Assembly (NCBI GenBank): GCA_020635015.1
Contig: JACKAP010000013.1
Span: 1-64,000, forward strand
DNA from: Calditrichia bacterium
GTDB taxonomy: Bacteria; Calditrichota; Calditrichia; RBG-13-44-9; J075
DNA: 64,000 nt
Direction of reading: 5' to 3'
Positions within the stretch are counted from its first letter, which is position 1, and each line of letters begins with the position of its first letter. The notes under the pieces are model-generated. The model did no database searches, was not told the origin of the DNA, and saw nothing but the letters and a program-made list of their open reading frames with translations. Below, in pieces: positions 51,664-59,925 of this stretch. The position numbers and the translations under genes were made by a program.

Positions 51664-51792
51664 TATGGTTAATGGGTTGATGGGTTAATGGGGAAAAACG
51701 GACGTAGGAGCGAATTACGACTCGCCCTCATAAAATCCTGCCTGATAGGCCATCCACCCATTAACTCATTAACCCATCCACCCATCCACCAA
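51664..51792. repeat. Inverted minisatellite, ATGGGTTGATGGG family
   Basis: TTAATGGGTTGATGGGTTAA and GGGGAAAAACGGACGTAGG on the left face CCACCCATTAACTCATTAAC and CCATCCACCCATCC on the right. It lies between the rhodanese-like and phosphatase genes. Confidence 0.8.
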
Positions 51793-51874
51793 CAATTTTT
51801 ACCAGTCTCCTCTTGTAGAATGCGCCCGGAATGCTTAGTTTTCGGCATCAAAATTGACTCAAGGTGCCGGAATC

Positions 51875-54220
51875 ATGAAACGGGCAGTTATCTTTATCCT
51901 GGGAATAGGGTTGTGGAGCGCTTGCGGCATCGAGCCGGTTTCTCACCAATCCTACGCGGTCACTTTCCGGGTGCTGCCGGATAGCCTGCCGGATAACGGG
52001 CAGGTGTTTATTACCGGTAATCAGGATCTGCTGGGAAATTGGTCGTCTGGGGCAACGGCCCTGCTGCCGCAGCCGGATGGCAGTTGGCGCCGGACTTTTT
52101 CATTCCCTTCCGGCACGAATCTGGAATATAAATTCACTCGCGGCAGTTGGCGCACCGAGGCGGTCGATGCCGCCGGGTTGGAGTATCCGAACTTTTCCCT
52201 TACGGTCGATCGTGACACCGTGGTCAATATCGTCATTCCCTGCTGGCGCGACCGCTGGGCTGGCATCACCGTGCTCTCGGCTGCCCGGTTGGCGAACAAG
52301 GCTGGGCGGATCGAGCTCTTTGAGAACTGGCGCTATCATCCCGGCGACGATTTGGCCTGGGCGGATCCGGCTTACGATGACAGCGCCTGGGCGGAGGCCA
52401 ATACTCAGCTCCCCCCGGGCGAACCGCCTCCCGGCGGCTGGCCGGGCATCGGCTGGTTCCGGCTGCATCTTCAAGTCGACAGCTCTCTGCAGCATGTCCC
52501 GCTGGCTTTTATCATGTCGCACATCGGTGCTTCGGAAGTTTATCTGGATGGCAAGCTGCTTTATCGCTACGGCAGCGTAGAACAGCCCGGCTCCCCGGAG
52601 CGGGCGTATTTGGAGCGCAATCCCCGCCACATTATTTTCAATGATACAAACCACCTGCTGGCCGTGCGCTATTCCAATACCAGCACTGCTTTTTTTACCG
52701 CTTCGGGAGTAAATGGCGGATTTGGTATTTTGCTGGGGGGGCTGGATGATTTCATTGCCAACCGGACGGCCCAGGTGCGTCTGATGTCGATTTATCAGAT
52801 TGTCTTCAGCGTCGTTCCCCTCACCCTGGCGCTGATCCACCTGTTGCTGTTCCTGTTTTATCCCCCCGCCCGGGAAAATTTATTCTATGCCATTTGTCTG
52901 ATCGGTTTTGCCGGAATCTCCTTTTTCAGCTTTTATCCTGCCCTCACCGGGGAGGTCAGCCAGTATGTCTGGAGCCAGCGCCTGGAATTGCTTTCCCTGA
53001 TGCTGGCGATCTGTTTTGGTCTGCTGACCCTCTATTCCCGTGGCTATGAGCGGCTGCCCCGGCAGTATCTGCTTATCCTGCTGGTTGCCGCCATCTTGCT
53101 CGTGGTAGTGTGGATATATCCTGGTCTGGCCAATCTGCTGGTGTTGTATGGTTTTTTGATCGTCGCCAGCCTGGAGCTGCTGCGGGTGATCCTGCGCTTC
53201 TATGCCCAGAACCGGCGGGAGAGCTGGCTGATCGGTGTGGGCTTTGTCGGATTGATCTGCGGGATCGCCTACCAGTTGCTGGTCAATGCCGGGCTGCTGC
53301 CTCCGCCGTTCGGCGACGGGGTGGTGTATGTATACGGGGTGCTGGTGCTCAGTATCGCTACTTCAATTAATCTCGCCCTGGATTTTGCCCGCTCCCACCG
53401 CCGGCTGCTGGAGCAGGAGCGGTCAGCCCGTGAGCAGGAGATCCAGCACCGGCTGCTGGAAGCTGATGTCGCTCGTAAAACCCGCGAATTGGAGGAGGCT
53501 CGCAAACTGCAGCTTTCCATGCTGCCGAAGGAGCTGCCGGAGGTGCCCGGCCTGGAAATCGCTGTGTATATGCAAACCGCCAGCGAGGTCGGAGGCGATT
53601 ATTATGATTTCCGCCATGACGCCGACGGCACCCTCACCGTGGTGGTGGGAGATGCCACCGGGCATGGCACCCGGGCCGGCATCATGGTGGCGCTGATCAA
53701 GAGCCTCTTTAACACCATGGGGAACACTTTTTTCCTGCCGGATTTTTTCCAGCATTGCACCCGGAGCATCCGAAAGATGAATTTCGGCAATCTCTATATG
53801 GCGCTGCTGCTGGCGCGTTTTCGCGGAGGACAGATGACCGTCTCCGCCGCCGGCATGCCCCCGGCCTTGATCTACCGAAAACAGAGCCATGCGGTGGAAG
53901 AGCTGCTGATCAAGGGGCTGCCCCTGGGCGGCCCGGAAGGATACGCTTACCAGCAAAAGCAGGTTAAGCTACATCCCGGCGATACGGTTCTGTTGATGTC
54001 CGACGGCTATAGCGAACTCTTTAACGACCGCAATGAGATCTTCGACGACGACCGGGTGAAAGCAGCTTTCCGGGAAGCGGCCGCCGGTTCACCCCGGGAG
54101 ATCATCGCCCATCTCAACCGGGTGGGAGATCACTGGCGCAATGGACGCCGCACTGAGGATGATATTACATTTGTGGTGCTGAAAGTGACATCATCCTCCC
54201 CCTCGCAGATAACGCGTTAG
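51875..54220 (+). CDS. Membrane PP2C/SpoIIE phosphatase with CBM20 starch-binding domain
   Basis: The protein has 781 residues. The start at 51875 has AAGGTG upstream and gives a lipoprotein-like or cleavable signal (AVIFILGIGLWSACG). Residues 25-110 form a CBM20 fold (YAVTFRVLPDSLPDNGQVFI, TGNQDLLGNW, SWRRTFSFPSGTNLEYKFTR). A jelly-roll-like domain follows (about 140-290: WFRLHLQVDSSLQH, GASEVYLDGKLLYRYG), then seven membrane helices (about 305-500), a coiled coil (HRRLLEQERSAREQEIQHRL), and a SpoIIE-type PP2C phosphatase (about 560-775: LQLSMLPKELPEVPGLEIAV, SEVGGDYYDF, VVVGDATGHGTRAGIM, MSDGYSELFN, TEDDITFVVLK). The parts imply glycan or starch sensing outside, and dephosphorylation of an anti-sigma-antagonist-like target inside. 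No partner gene is adjacent. Confidence 0.9.
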   Translation: MKRAVIFILGIGLWSACGIEPVSHQSYAVTFRVLPDSLPDNGQVFITGNQDLLGNWSSGATALLPQPDGSWRRTFSFPSGTNLEYKFTRGSWRTEAVDAAGLEYPNFSLTVDRDTVVNIVIPCWRDRWAGITVLSAARLANKAGRIELFENWRYHPGDDLAWADPAYDDSAWAEANTQLPPGEPPPGGWPGIGWFRLHLQVDSSLQHVPLAFIMSHIGASEVYLDGKLLYRYGSVEQPGSPERAYLERNPRHIIFNDTNHLLAVRYSNTSTAFFTASGVNGGFGILLGGLDDFIANRTAQVRLMSIYQIVFSVVPLTLALIHLLLFLFYPPARENLFYAICLIGFAGISFFSFYPALTGEVSQYVWSQRLELLSLMLAICFGLLTLYSRGYERLPRQYLLILLVAAILLVVVWIYPGLANLLVLYGFLIVASLELLRVILRFYAQNRRESWLIGVGFVGLICGIAYQLLVNAGLLPPPFGDGVVYVYGVLVLSIATSINLALDFARSHRRLLEQERSAREQEIQHRLLEADVARKTRELEEARKLQLSMLPKELPEVPGLEIAVYMQTASEVGGDYYDFRHDADGTLTVVVGDATGHGTRAGIMVALIKSLFNTMGNTFFLPDFFQHCTRSIRKMNFGNLYMALLLARFRGGQMTVSAAGMPPALIYRKQSHAVEELLIKGLPLGGPEGYAYQQKQVKLHPGDTVLLMSDGYSELFNDRNEIFDDDRVKAAFREAAAGSPREIIAHLNRVGDHWRNGRRTEDDITFVVLKVTSSSPSQITR

Positions 54221-54240
54221 AAATTGAATTTTTAACGACT

Positions 54241-54333
54241 GCCACAGAGACACAGAGGTCACTGAATTCGTTTTCAGTTGTCAGTTGTCAGTTTTGAATA
54301 TTGAATTCTCTGTGGGCTCTGTGTCTCTGTGGC
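54241..54333. repeat. Hairpin repeat GCCACAGAG family, copy 3
   Basis: Exact 17-base arms (GCCACAGAGACACAGAG and complement) enclose TCAGTTGTCAGTTGTCAG and a second inverted pair around GAATTC. The rest of the 315-base gap to the NHL gene shows nothing clear beyond AT-rich promoter-like DNA. Confidence 0.88.
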
Positions 54334-54535
54334 AACACGGAAATTCGAAATTAGTGTTATGATATCATTCTTTTTGTTACGATATTCACAATGTCAAATA
54401 ACCCTGTAACGGGATACTTGACTGCCACGTTGCAAAAAGTTGTTTTCTTGATCATAGCGTATTACCCGGGGCAGGCTGCGCTATCGCCAGTGGAGTTGCT
54501 AATTGGGTGAGGTTTAAACAACTTGAGTTGCAATC

Positions 54536-55567
54536 GTGCGAGCTATTGTACGAGCAGGACGATACCGCTTATGGCTTGTCCTGGTGCTTATCGGGTACGG
54601 CGATTTTGCGATGGTCGGCGCCCAGCCTCCGGGTGAATCAGGCGGAACAGAATTATACGCCGTTCGCTGGATCGACCAGTTTGCCGCTTCCCGGGATCTG
54701 GGAAAAGCGCGCAGCATCGGGCAGCGGGTGCTCGGTTTTCTCCTCGGTGAGAAGGAGACCTGCCTCGTCAAACCGGTTGCGTTGCTGGCCGGTGATTCCG
54801 GGCGGTTGTGGATTGCCGATCAGGGCGCACATGCGCTGATGTGGGTTGATCCGGAAACACGCCAGATCAAAATGCTGGAAGCTGTCGACCGGCAGGGCCT
54901 CCCTTCACCAGCCGGGGTTTGTTTTGGCGCGGGAGATGAAATTTTCCTCAGCGATTCCCGCCGAAACCGGATATTCCGCCAGCAAGGCGCCGAAGCGCTC
55001 CGCATCCTCAATGACACCCTCACCTTGCAACAGCCCACCGGCATTGCATACGATCCTTTCAACGCATATATTTGGGTCGCAGAAACCGCCGCTCACCGCC
55101 TGGCAGTGCTGGATCGTGCCGGAAACCGGGTGCATACCGTTGGCCGCCGGGGCCGCGCGCCGGGCGAATTTAACTTCCCCACCTATCTGTGGATTGATCG
55201 CGCCGGGAACGTTTACGTGGTCGACGCAATGAACTTCCGGGTGCAGATCCTCTCTCCGGCCGGCGAGGTGCTGTCGGTTTTCGGAGCATCCGGAGATGCC
55301 AGCGGCTATTTTGCCCGTCCCCGGGGGATCGCCACCGACACGCTCGGACATGTCTATGTGGTCGACGGGCTGTTTCATACCGTTCAGGTATTCGACCGCG
55401 CGGGCAACTTCCTGACCCATTTCGGAAAACAGGGACGCGGTGCGGGCGAGTTCTGGCTCCCCGCCGGCATCTATATCGACGCTGCCAACCGCATCTATGT
55501 CGCCGACACCTACAACAGCCGGATCCAGATGTTCCAACTGGTTGAAGGAGCGGAAGATGAACCTTAG
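54536..55567 (+). CDS. NHL-repeat beta-propeller protein
   Basis: The protein has 343 residues with a GTG start. A hydrophobic stretch (LWLVLVLIGYGDFAMVGAQP) serves as signal peptide. About six NHL blades follow: LLAGDSGRLWIADQGAHALM, PAGVCFGAGDEIFLSDSRRN, YLWIDRAGNVYVVDAMNFRV, RGIATDTLGHVYVVDGLFHT and AGIYIDAANRIYVADTYNSR. NHL propellers bind proteins, RNA or ligands; outside the cytoplasm they often pair with multiheme cytochromes. The stop overlaps the start of the 12-heme cytochrome gene by 11 bases, so both products are made together. Confidence 0.88.
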   Translation: MRAIVRAGRYRLWLVLVLIGYGDFAMVGAQPPGESGGTELYAVRWIDQFAASRDLGKARSIGQRVLGFLLGEKETCLVKPVALLAGDSGRLWIADQGAHALMWVDPETRQIKMLEAVDRQGLPSPAGVCFGAGDEIFLSDSRRNRIFRQQGAEALRILNDTLTLQQPTGIAYDPFNAYIWVAETAAHRLAVLDRAGNRVHTVGRRGRAPGEFNFPTYLWIDRAGNVYVVDAMNFRVQILSPAGEVLSVFGASGDASGYFARPRGIATDTLGHVYVVDGLFHTVQVFDRAGNFLTHFGKQGRGAGEFWLPAGIYIDAANRIYVADTYNSRIQMFQLVEGAEDEP

Positions 55568-57248
55568 CCGGATAATGATAATCCTGGCCGGCCTGCTCAT
55601 TCCACTGCTGCTGCCGGCGCAGTCGGTCGTAAACACGGTGCACAACCTGTCGGTCAGCGGCCCCGGTACGGTGAAGGCCGCCGGTGAGAGCGAGATCTGC
55701 ATCTTCTGCCACACCCCGCATCGCAGTCACCCGCAGTCGCCGCTCTGGAACCGCAATGATCCCGGCCTGAATTACACCCTCTACAACAGCTCCACCACCC
55801 AGGCGGCGCCCGGTCAGCCGGACGGTGCGGCCATCCTGTGCCTTTCCTGCCACGATGGAACCATCGCCCTGGGAGAAGTCTTGAGCCGCCCGTCGCCGAT
55901 CCCCTTCGTCAATGGCGTGACGGTGATGCCGCCGGGAAACGCCAATTTGAGCACCGACCTATCCGACGATCATCCGGTATCTTTCCATTACAGCGCGACC
56001 CTGGCGGCGGAGGATGGGGAACTGGCCGACCCGGCCACCCTGACCGGCCCGGTGCGCCTGGAAAACGAGCAGTTGCAGTGCACCGCCTGTCACGATCCGC
56101 ACCGCAATCCCTTCAGCGACTTTCTGACGGTCAGCACCTTGCAGTCGGAATTGTGCGCATATTGTCATCAGAAAGATTATTGGGACAATACCAGCCACAA
56201 ACTTTCTCCCGCTACCTGGAACGGGGCCGGGAACGATCCCTGGTTTCATACCCCTTACAGCACCGTCAGCGATAACGCCTGCGAGAACTGCCACCGCCCG
56301 CACAGCGCCGGGGGGCATCTGCGCTTGATGAACCATTTTCCGGAGGAGGACAACTGCCTGGATTGCCACAATGGCAATGTGGCGGCGGAGGATATCCAGA
56401 TGCAGTTGGGTAAGCAATATACTCATGATGTCTACAGTCGCAGCGGGGTGCATGATCCGGAAGAGCCGGGGGTGGTGGAGGTGCGTCATGCCGAGTGTGA
56501 AGATTGCCACAACCCCCACGCCAGCCGGGAGCTTCCCGCGCCGGCGCCCAATGCCAATGGTTTTATCGAGGGGGTACGCGGGGTGAATAGCGCCGGGGTG
56601 GCGGTCGATCCGATCCAGTATCAATATGAACTTTGCTACCGCTGCCATGCCGACAGTCCCGATAAGCCGGCCAGCCCCACCAGCCGCCAGATCGAGCAGA
56701 ATAATGTTCGCCTGGAATTCGATATTGGCAATCCCTCCTACCATCCCATCGAAGCGGCGGGACAGAATAACAACGTGCCCAGCCTGCTTCCGCCTTACAC
56801 CGAGGCGAGTATCATTTTCTGCAGCGACTGCCATGCCAGCGACGGCAGCGCCGCCCCGGCCGGCCCGCATGGATCGATCTATCCGCAGATCCTGAAATTC
56901 CAGTATGAAACCGCGGATTTTACCGTCGAATCCTATCAAGCCTACCGGCTGTGTTATGAATGTCACGACCGCCAGACCATCATCTTCAGCGCCGGCTCAT
57001 TTGGGCAGCGGGTGCACCGGCAGCACATCGTCAACGAAGATACGCCCTGCAATGCCTGTCACGATCCGCACGGCATCAGCAGCCTGCAGGGAAACGCAAC
57101 CAACAACACCCATTTGATCAATTTTGCTATCACGATCGTATCCCCGGATCCCGCCAGCGGCCGGTTGGAATTTGAGGACCTGGGCAATGTTCGCGGCAGG
57201 TGCTACCTGACCTGCCATGGGGTTCAGCATAGTCCGGAATTTTATTAG
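55557..57248 (+). CDS. Dodecaheme c-type cytochrome
   Basis: The protein has 563 residues. The start at 55557 has GGAG 6 bases upstream and gives a signal peptide (MIILAGLLIPLLLPAQS). I count eleven CX2CH motifs (CIFCH, CLSCH, CTACH, CAYCH, CENCH, CLDCH, CEDCH, CYRCH, CSDCH, CYECH, CNACH) and one CX3CH (CYLTCH) near the C-terminus, for 12 hemes. Several are followed by PH, the doubled-CXXCH type, which supplies distal His ligands. The N-terminal third (EICIFCHTPHRSH, SPLWNR, LCLSCHDGT, DDHPVSFHYSATLA) matches the tetraheme protein encoded next. It probably carries electrons across the periplasm or at the cell surface. Confidence 0.93.
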   Translation: MNLSRIMIILAGLLIPLLLPAQSVVNTVHNLSVSGPGTVKAAGESEICIFCHTPHRSHPQSPLWNRNDPGLNYTLYNSSTTQAAPGQPDGAAILCLSCHDGTIALGEVLSRPSPIPFVNGVTVMPPGNANLSTDLSDDHPVSFHYSATLAAEDGELADPATLTGPVRLENEQLQCTACHDPHRNPFSDFLTVSTLQSELCAYCHQKDYWDNTSHKLSPATWNGAGNDPWFHTPYSTVSDNACENCHRPHSAGGHLRLMNHFPEEDNCLDCHNGNVAAEDIQMQLGKQYTHDVYSRSGVHDPEEPGVVEVRHAECEDCHNPHASRELPAPAPNANGFIEGVRGVNSAGVAVDPIQYQYELCYRCHADSPDKPASPTSRQIEQNNVRLEFDIGNPSYHPIEAAGQNNNVPSLLPPYTEASIIFCSDCHASDGSAAPAGPHGSIYPQILKFQYETADFTVESYQAYRLCYECHDRQTIIFSAGSFGQRVHRQHIVNEDTPCNACHDPHGISSLQGNATNNTHLINFAITIVSPDPASGRLEFEDLGNVRGRCYLTCHGVQHSPEFY

Positions 57249-57270
57249 CCTGGAGTGACCTAAAAATTAA

Positions 57271-57430
57271 CGCTCATACTGAGGACGGTGTAATGCGGAG
57301 AATTTGCAAGGGGCATGGGGCATGGTGCCTTACGGTGCGGGTGTCGGGACATGTGCTTGCACATTACGGCGCCATGCCCCATGCCCCTTGCCCCATGCAA
57401 CAAAATTTTACACGGTCCTCAGTATGAGCG
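57271..57430. mobile_element. MITE-like element, copy 2 (intact terminal inverted repeats)
   Basis: This 160-base element starts CGCTCATACTGAGGACGGTG and ends with CGGTCCTCAGTATGAGCG, near-perfect terminal inverted repeats of about 20 bases. Inner arms GGGGCATGGGGCATGG and CCATGCCCCATGCCCC repeat the pattern. It is inverted relative to the copy at 17446. No clear target duplication is seen. It separates the 12-heme and 4-heme cytochrome genes; its end lies 10 bases before the ribosome site of the latter. Confidence 0.82.
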
Positions 57431-57452
57431 AAACTTTAATGGAGGATTCACC

Positions 57453-58076
57453 ATGAAACATGCCAAGTTCGTAACCTTTTTGTTCAGCGGATTGCTGATG
57501 CTCAACGGCCTGCTGTTCAGCCAGACGATCAGCGGGTCTGCCCACGATTTTTCCAATGAGACCTGGAACACCACCGGGGAACTGTGCATCGTGTGCCACA
57601 CCCCGCACCATGCCGATGTGACGGTCGGCGATGCGCCGCTGTGGAATCATGACGTCACAGCCGCCAATTTTACGCTGTACAACAGCGCCACCCTGGACGC
57701 CACCGTCGGCCAGCCGGACGGCTCCTCAAAATTGTGCCTGAGCTGCCATGACGGCACCGTGGCGGTAGATAACTTTGGCGGCCAGACCAACGGCACTCAG
57801 TTCGTCAGCGGCGGAGGGCTGATCGGTACCGACCTGAACGACGATCACCCGGTCTCATTCGTCTACGACGCCACGCTGGCCGGTAATGACGGCGGATTGT
57901 TCGACCCTACCACCACAAACTCCGGGCTGGGCGGCACCATCGACGAGGACATGCTGTTCAACGGCAAACTGCAATGCGCCTCCTGTCATGATGTGCACAA
58001 CAGCAGCGGCATCGCCAAGCTGCTGATTAAACCGAACTCCGCCAGCGCGCTGTGCCTGACCTGTCATAGCAAGTAA
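57453..58076 (+). CDS. Tetraheme c-type cytochrome
   Basis: The protein has 207 residues. The ATG at 57453 has GGAGGA 6 bases upstream; upstream in-frame codons lie in the MITE-like element. The signal peptide is KFVTFLFSGLLMLNGLLFSQ. Four motifs are present: CIVCHTPH, CLSCHDGT, CASCHDVH and CLTCHSK. The pattern PLWNHD ... FTLYNSATLD ... GQPDGSSKLC ... DLNDDHPVSFVYDATLAGND repeats the N-terminal third of the 12-heme cytochrome, so the two are paralogues by partial duplication. A small periplasmic electron shuttle is likely. Confidence 0.93.
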   Translation: MKHAKFVTFLFSGLLMLNGLLFSQTISGSAHDFSNETWNTTGELCIVCHTPHHADVTVGDAPLWNHDVTAANFTLYNSATLDATVGQPDGSSKLCLSCHDGTVAVDNFGGQTNGTQFVSGGGLIGTDLNDDHPVSFVYDATLAGNDGGLFDPTTTNSGLGGTIDEDMLFNGKLQCASCHDVHNSSGIAKLLIKPNSASALCLTCHSK

Positions 58077-58124
58077 ACGGGTTGATCGCTGAAAAAACAA
58101 TTTACCGACGCTCAAATTATGTTT

Positions 58125-58210
58125 GCCACAGAGACACAGAGATCACTGAGTTAGTTGTCAGTTGTCAGTAATCGGTTGTCAGTTCTCTGTGTGCTCTGTG
58201 TCTCTGTGGC
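58125..58210. repeat. Hairpin repeat GCCACAGAG family, copy 4
   Basis: Exact 17-base arms enclose TTAGTTGTCAGTTGTCAGTA and CGGTTGTCAG. It lies 46 bases upstream of the NHL lipoprotein gene. Confidence 0.9.
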
Positions 58211-58255
58211 AATTATATTTAATGTTTGAAAAATTATTCTTATTTGATCCTTACT

Positions 58256-59332
58256 ATGAAAAAGATCATGACCACCCTGACATGGTTGGTGTTCATCCTA
58301 AGCTTCCTGACCGTCTCCTGCATCCCCGGGCTGCGCCAAAAAACACCGGAACGGGAACTGGTGATTTTCCCGGCCCCGCCGGATACCGCCCGGATCCAAT
58401 TCCTGACCAGCTTCAGCAATTCCGGGGAGATCGCCGGCAAGCGCTCGGCTTTTTCCACCTATGTGTTGGGGGAAGCACCGGAGCAGGAGATCGTCAAACC
58501 GTACGGCCTGGCAGTGGCCGGCGGCAAGATCTACATCTGCGATACCATGCTGGGCGGCCTGGAGATTGTCGACCTGGCCAAAAACCGCTTTGCGTACTTC
58601 ACACCGGGAGGATTGGGGCAGTTGAAGAAGCCGATCAACTGCTGTGTCGATGAAGCGGGCTTCCTATATGTCGCCGACAGCGAGCGCCGCCAGGTGGTGG
58701 TCTTTGATCCGGAGGGCCGCTATCAGGGCAGCATCGGCGGGGAGGAGCTGGCCCGGCCCACCGACGTTGCGGTGCACCGGGACCAGATCTGGATCGCCGA
58801 CATCAAAAAACAGCAGGTGCTGGTGTATGGGAAGGCTGATTACCGCCTGCTGCGCACCCTGCCGGAGGCCGCTCCGCAGACCCCCGGCCATCTCTATTTG
58901 CCGACCAATCTGGCCATCATAAACGATCAGCTATATGTCAGCGATTTTGGCGATTTCAAGATCAAGATCTATTCTCTCAGCGGCCAGTTTCTGAGTTCGG
59001 TGGGGAGTTACGGCAGGCAATTGGGGCAATTCGTGCGCCCGAAAGGGATCGCCGTCGACCGCGAGGGCAATCTTTATGTAGTCGATGCCGGTTTCGAGAA
59101 TATTCAGATGTTTGACGCGGAAAATCGCCTGCTGATGTTCTTCGGCGGCAATTCCCAGGGGCCGGGCGGGATGTGGCTGCCGGCCAAGGTGGTGATCGAT
59201 TATGATCATTTGCAGTATTTCCAGAAGTATGTCGACAAACGGTTTAACCTGAAGCACCTGATATTTGTGACCAACCAGTATGGTCCGGACAAGATCAATG
59301 TTTACGGCTTCGTGGAAGCCAGGGATAAGTGA
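58256..59332 (+). CDS. NHL-repeat beta-propeller lipoprotein
   Basis: The protein has 358 residues from the ATG at 58256; a second ATG four codons on is equivalent. The lipobox is ILSFLTVSC, so it is a lipoprotein. Six NHL-like blades are visible: GLAVAGGKIYICDTMLGGLE, CVDEAGFLYVADSERRQVVV, DVAVHRDQIWIADIKKQQVL, LAIINDQLYVSDFGDFKIKI and GIAVDREGNLYVVDAGFENI. It stands between two cytochrome genes with a 6-base gap to the next. It may organise the cytochromes at the inner face of the outer membrane. Confidence 0.88.
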   Translation: MKKIMTTLTWLVFILSFLTVSCIPGLRQKTPERELVIFPAPPDTARIQFLTSFSNSGEIAGKRSAFSTYVLGEAPEQEIVKPYGLAVAGGKIYICDTMLGGLEIVDLAKNRFAYFTPGGLGQLKKPINCCVDEAGFLYVADSERRQVVVFDPEGRYQGSIGGEELARPTDVAVHRDQIWIADIKKQQVLVYGKADYRLLRTLPEAAPQTPGHLYLPTNLAIINDQLYVSDFGDFKIKIYSLSGQFLSSVGSYGRQLGQFVRPKGIAVDREGNLYVVDAGFENIQMFDAENRLLMFFGGNSQGPGGMWLPAKVVIDYDHLQYFQKYVDKRFNLKHLIFVTNQYGPDKINVYGFVEARDK

Positions 59333-59338
59333 TAGACC

Positions 59339-59908
59339 ATGCGAAACCCAACCACCCGCTGGCAACGGCCGCTGTTGATGCTGGCCCTGATATTGGCGCT
59401 GCTCAATTGCCATCCGGAAAGCCGCCGGAAAGTGCTGACCACGCTTTTCGACGGAGTGCCGCCGCCAGCGATTACGGAACCGTCTCCGGATTCGCTGGCG
59501 ACTGCCGCAGAAAGCGCCGGGAAGCCGGGAGCCGCGTCCGGGGAGGGCTTACGGGCTATGCAGCATTCCCCTTATGAAGAGAAGTACTGCAAAGACTGCC
59601 ATGATCTCCAAATGGGAAATGCCCTGGTCATGCCCCAGCCGGAACTCTGCTACGAATGCCATGATGATGACCGGGAGAAGTACGCCCATCTCCACGGTCC
59701 GGTGGGAGGAGGCTACTGCACCACCTGCCATAATCCACACCGCGCCGAAAATCCGCATTTGCTGCGGATGACGCCCGAGGAGCTTTGTTTTTACTGCCAT
59801 CAGCAGGAAGATGTTTACCGAAACGATACCCATGAGGATGTGCTGGCCGGGGAATGCCTCGACTGCCATAATCCCCATGGAGGTGAAGATTGGGATCTGT
59901 CGAACTAA
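59339..59908 (+). CDS. Pentaheme c-type cytochrome lipoprotein
   Basis: The protein has 189 residues. The lipobox ILALLNC gives an N-terminal lipidated Cys. After a Pro/Ala-rich linker (about 25-70) come five heme motifs: CKDCHDL, CYECHDD, CTTCHNPH, CFYCHQQ and CLDCHNPH. It starts 6 bases after the NHL lipoprotein gene and ends 17 bases before the barrel start. A lipid-anchored periplasmic cytochrome next to an outer-membrane barrel is the standard arrangement for feeding electrons into a porin-cytochrome conduit. Confidence 0.93.
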   Translation: MRNPTTRWQRPLLMLALILALLNCHPESRRKVLTTLFDGVPPPAITEPSPDSLATAAESAGKPGAASGEGLRAMQHSPYEEKYCKDCHDLQMGNALVMPQPELCYECHDDDREKYAHLHGPVGGGYCTTCHNPHRAENPHLLRMTPEELCFYCHQQEDVYRNDTHEDVLAGECLDCHNPHGGEDWDLSN

Positions 59909-59925
59909 AACCTGAACGCGATTGC

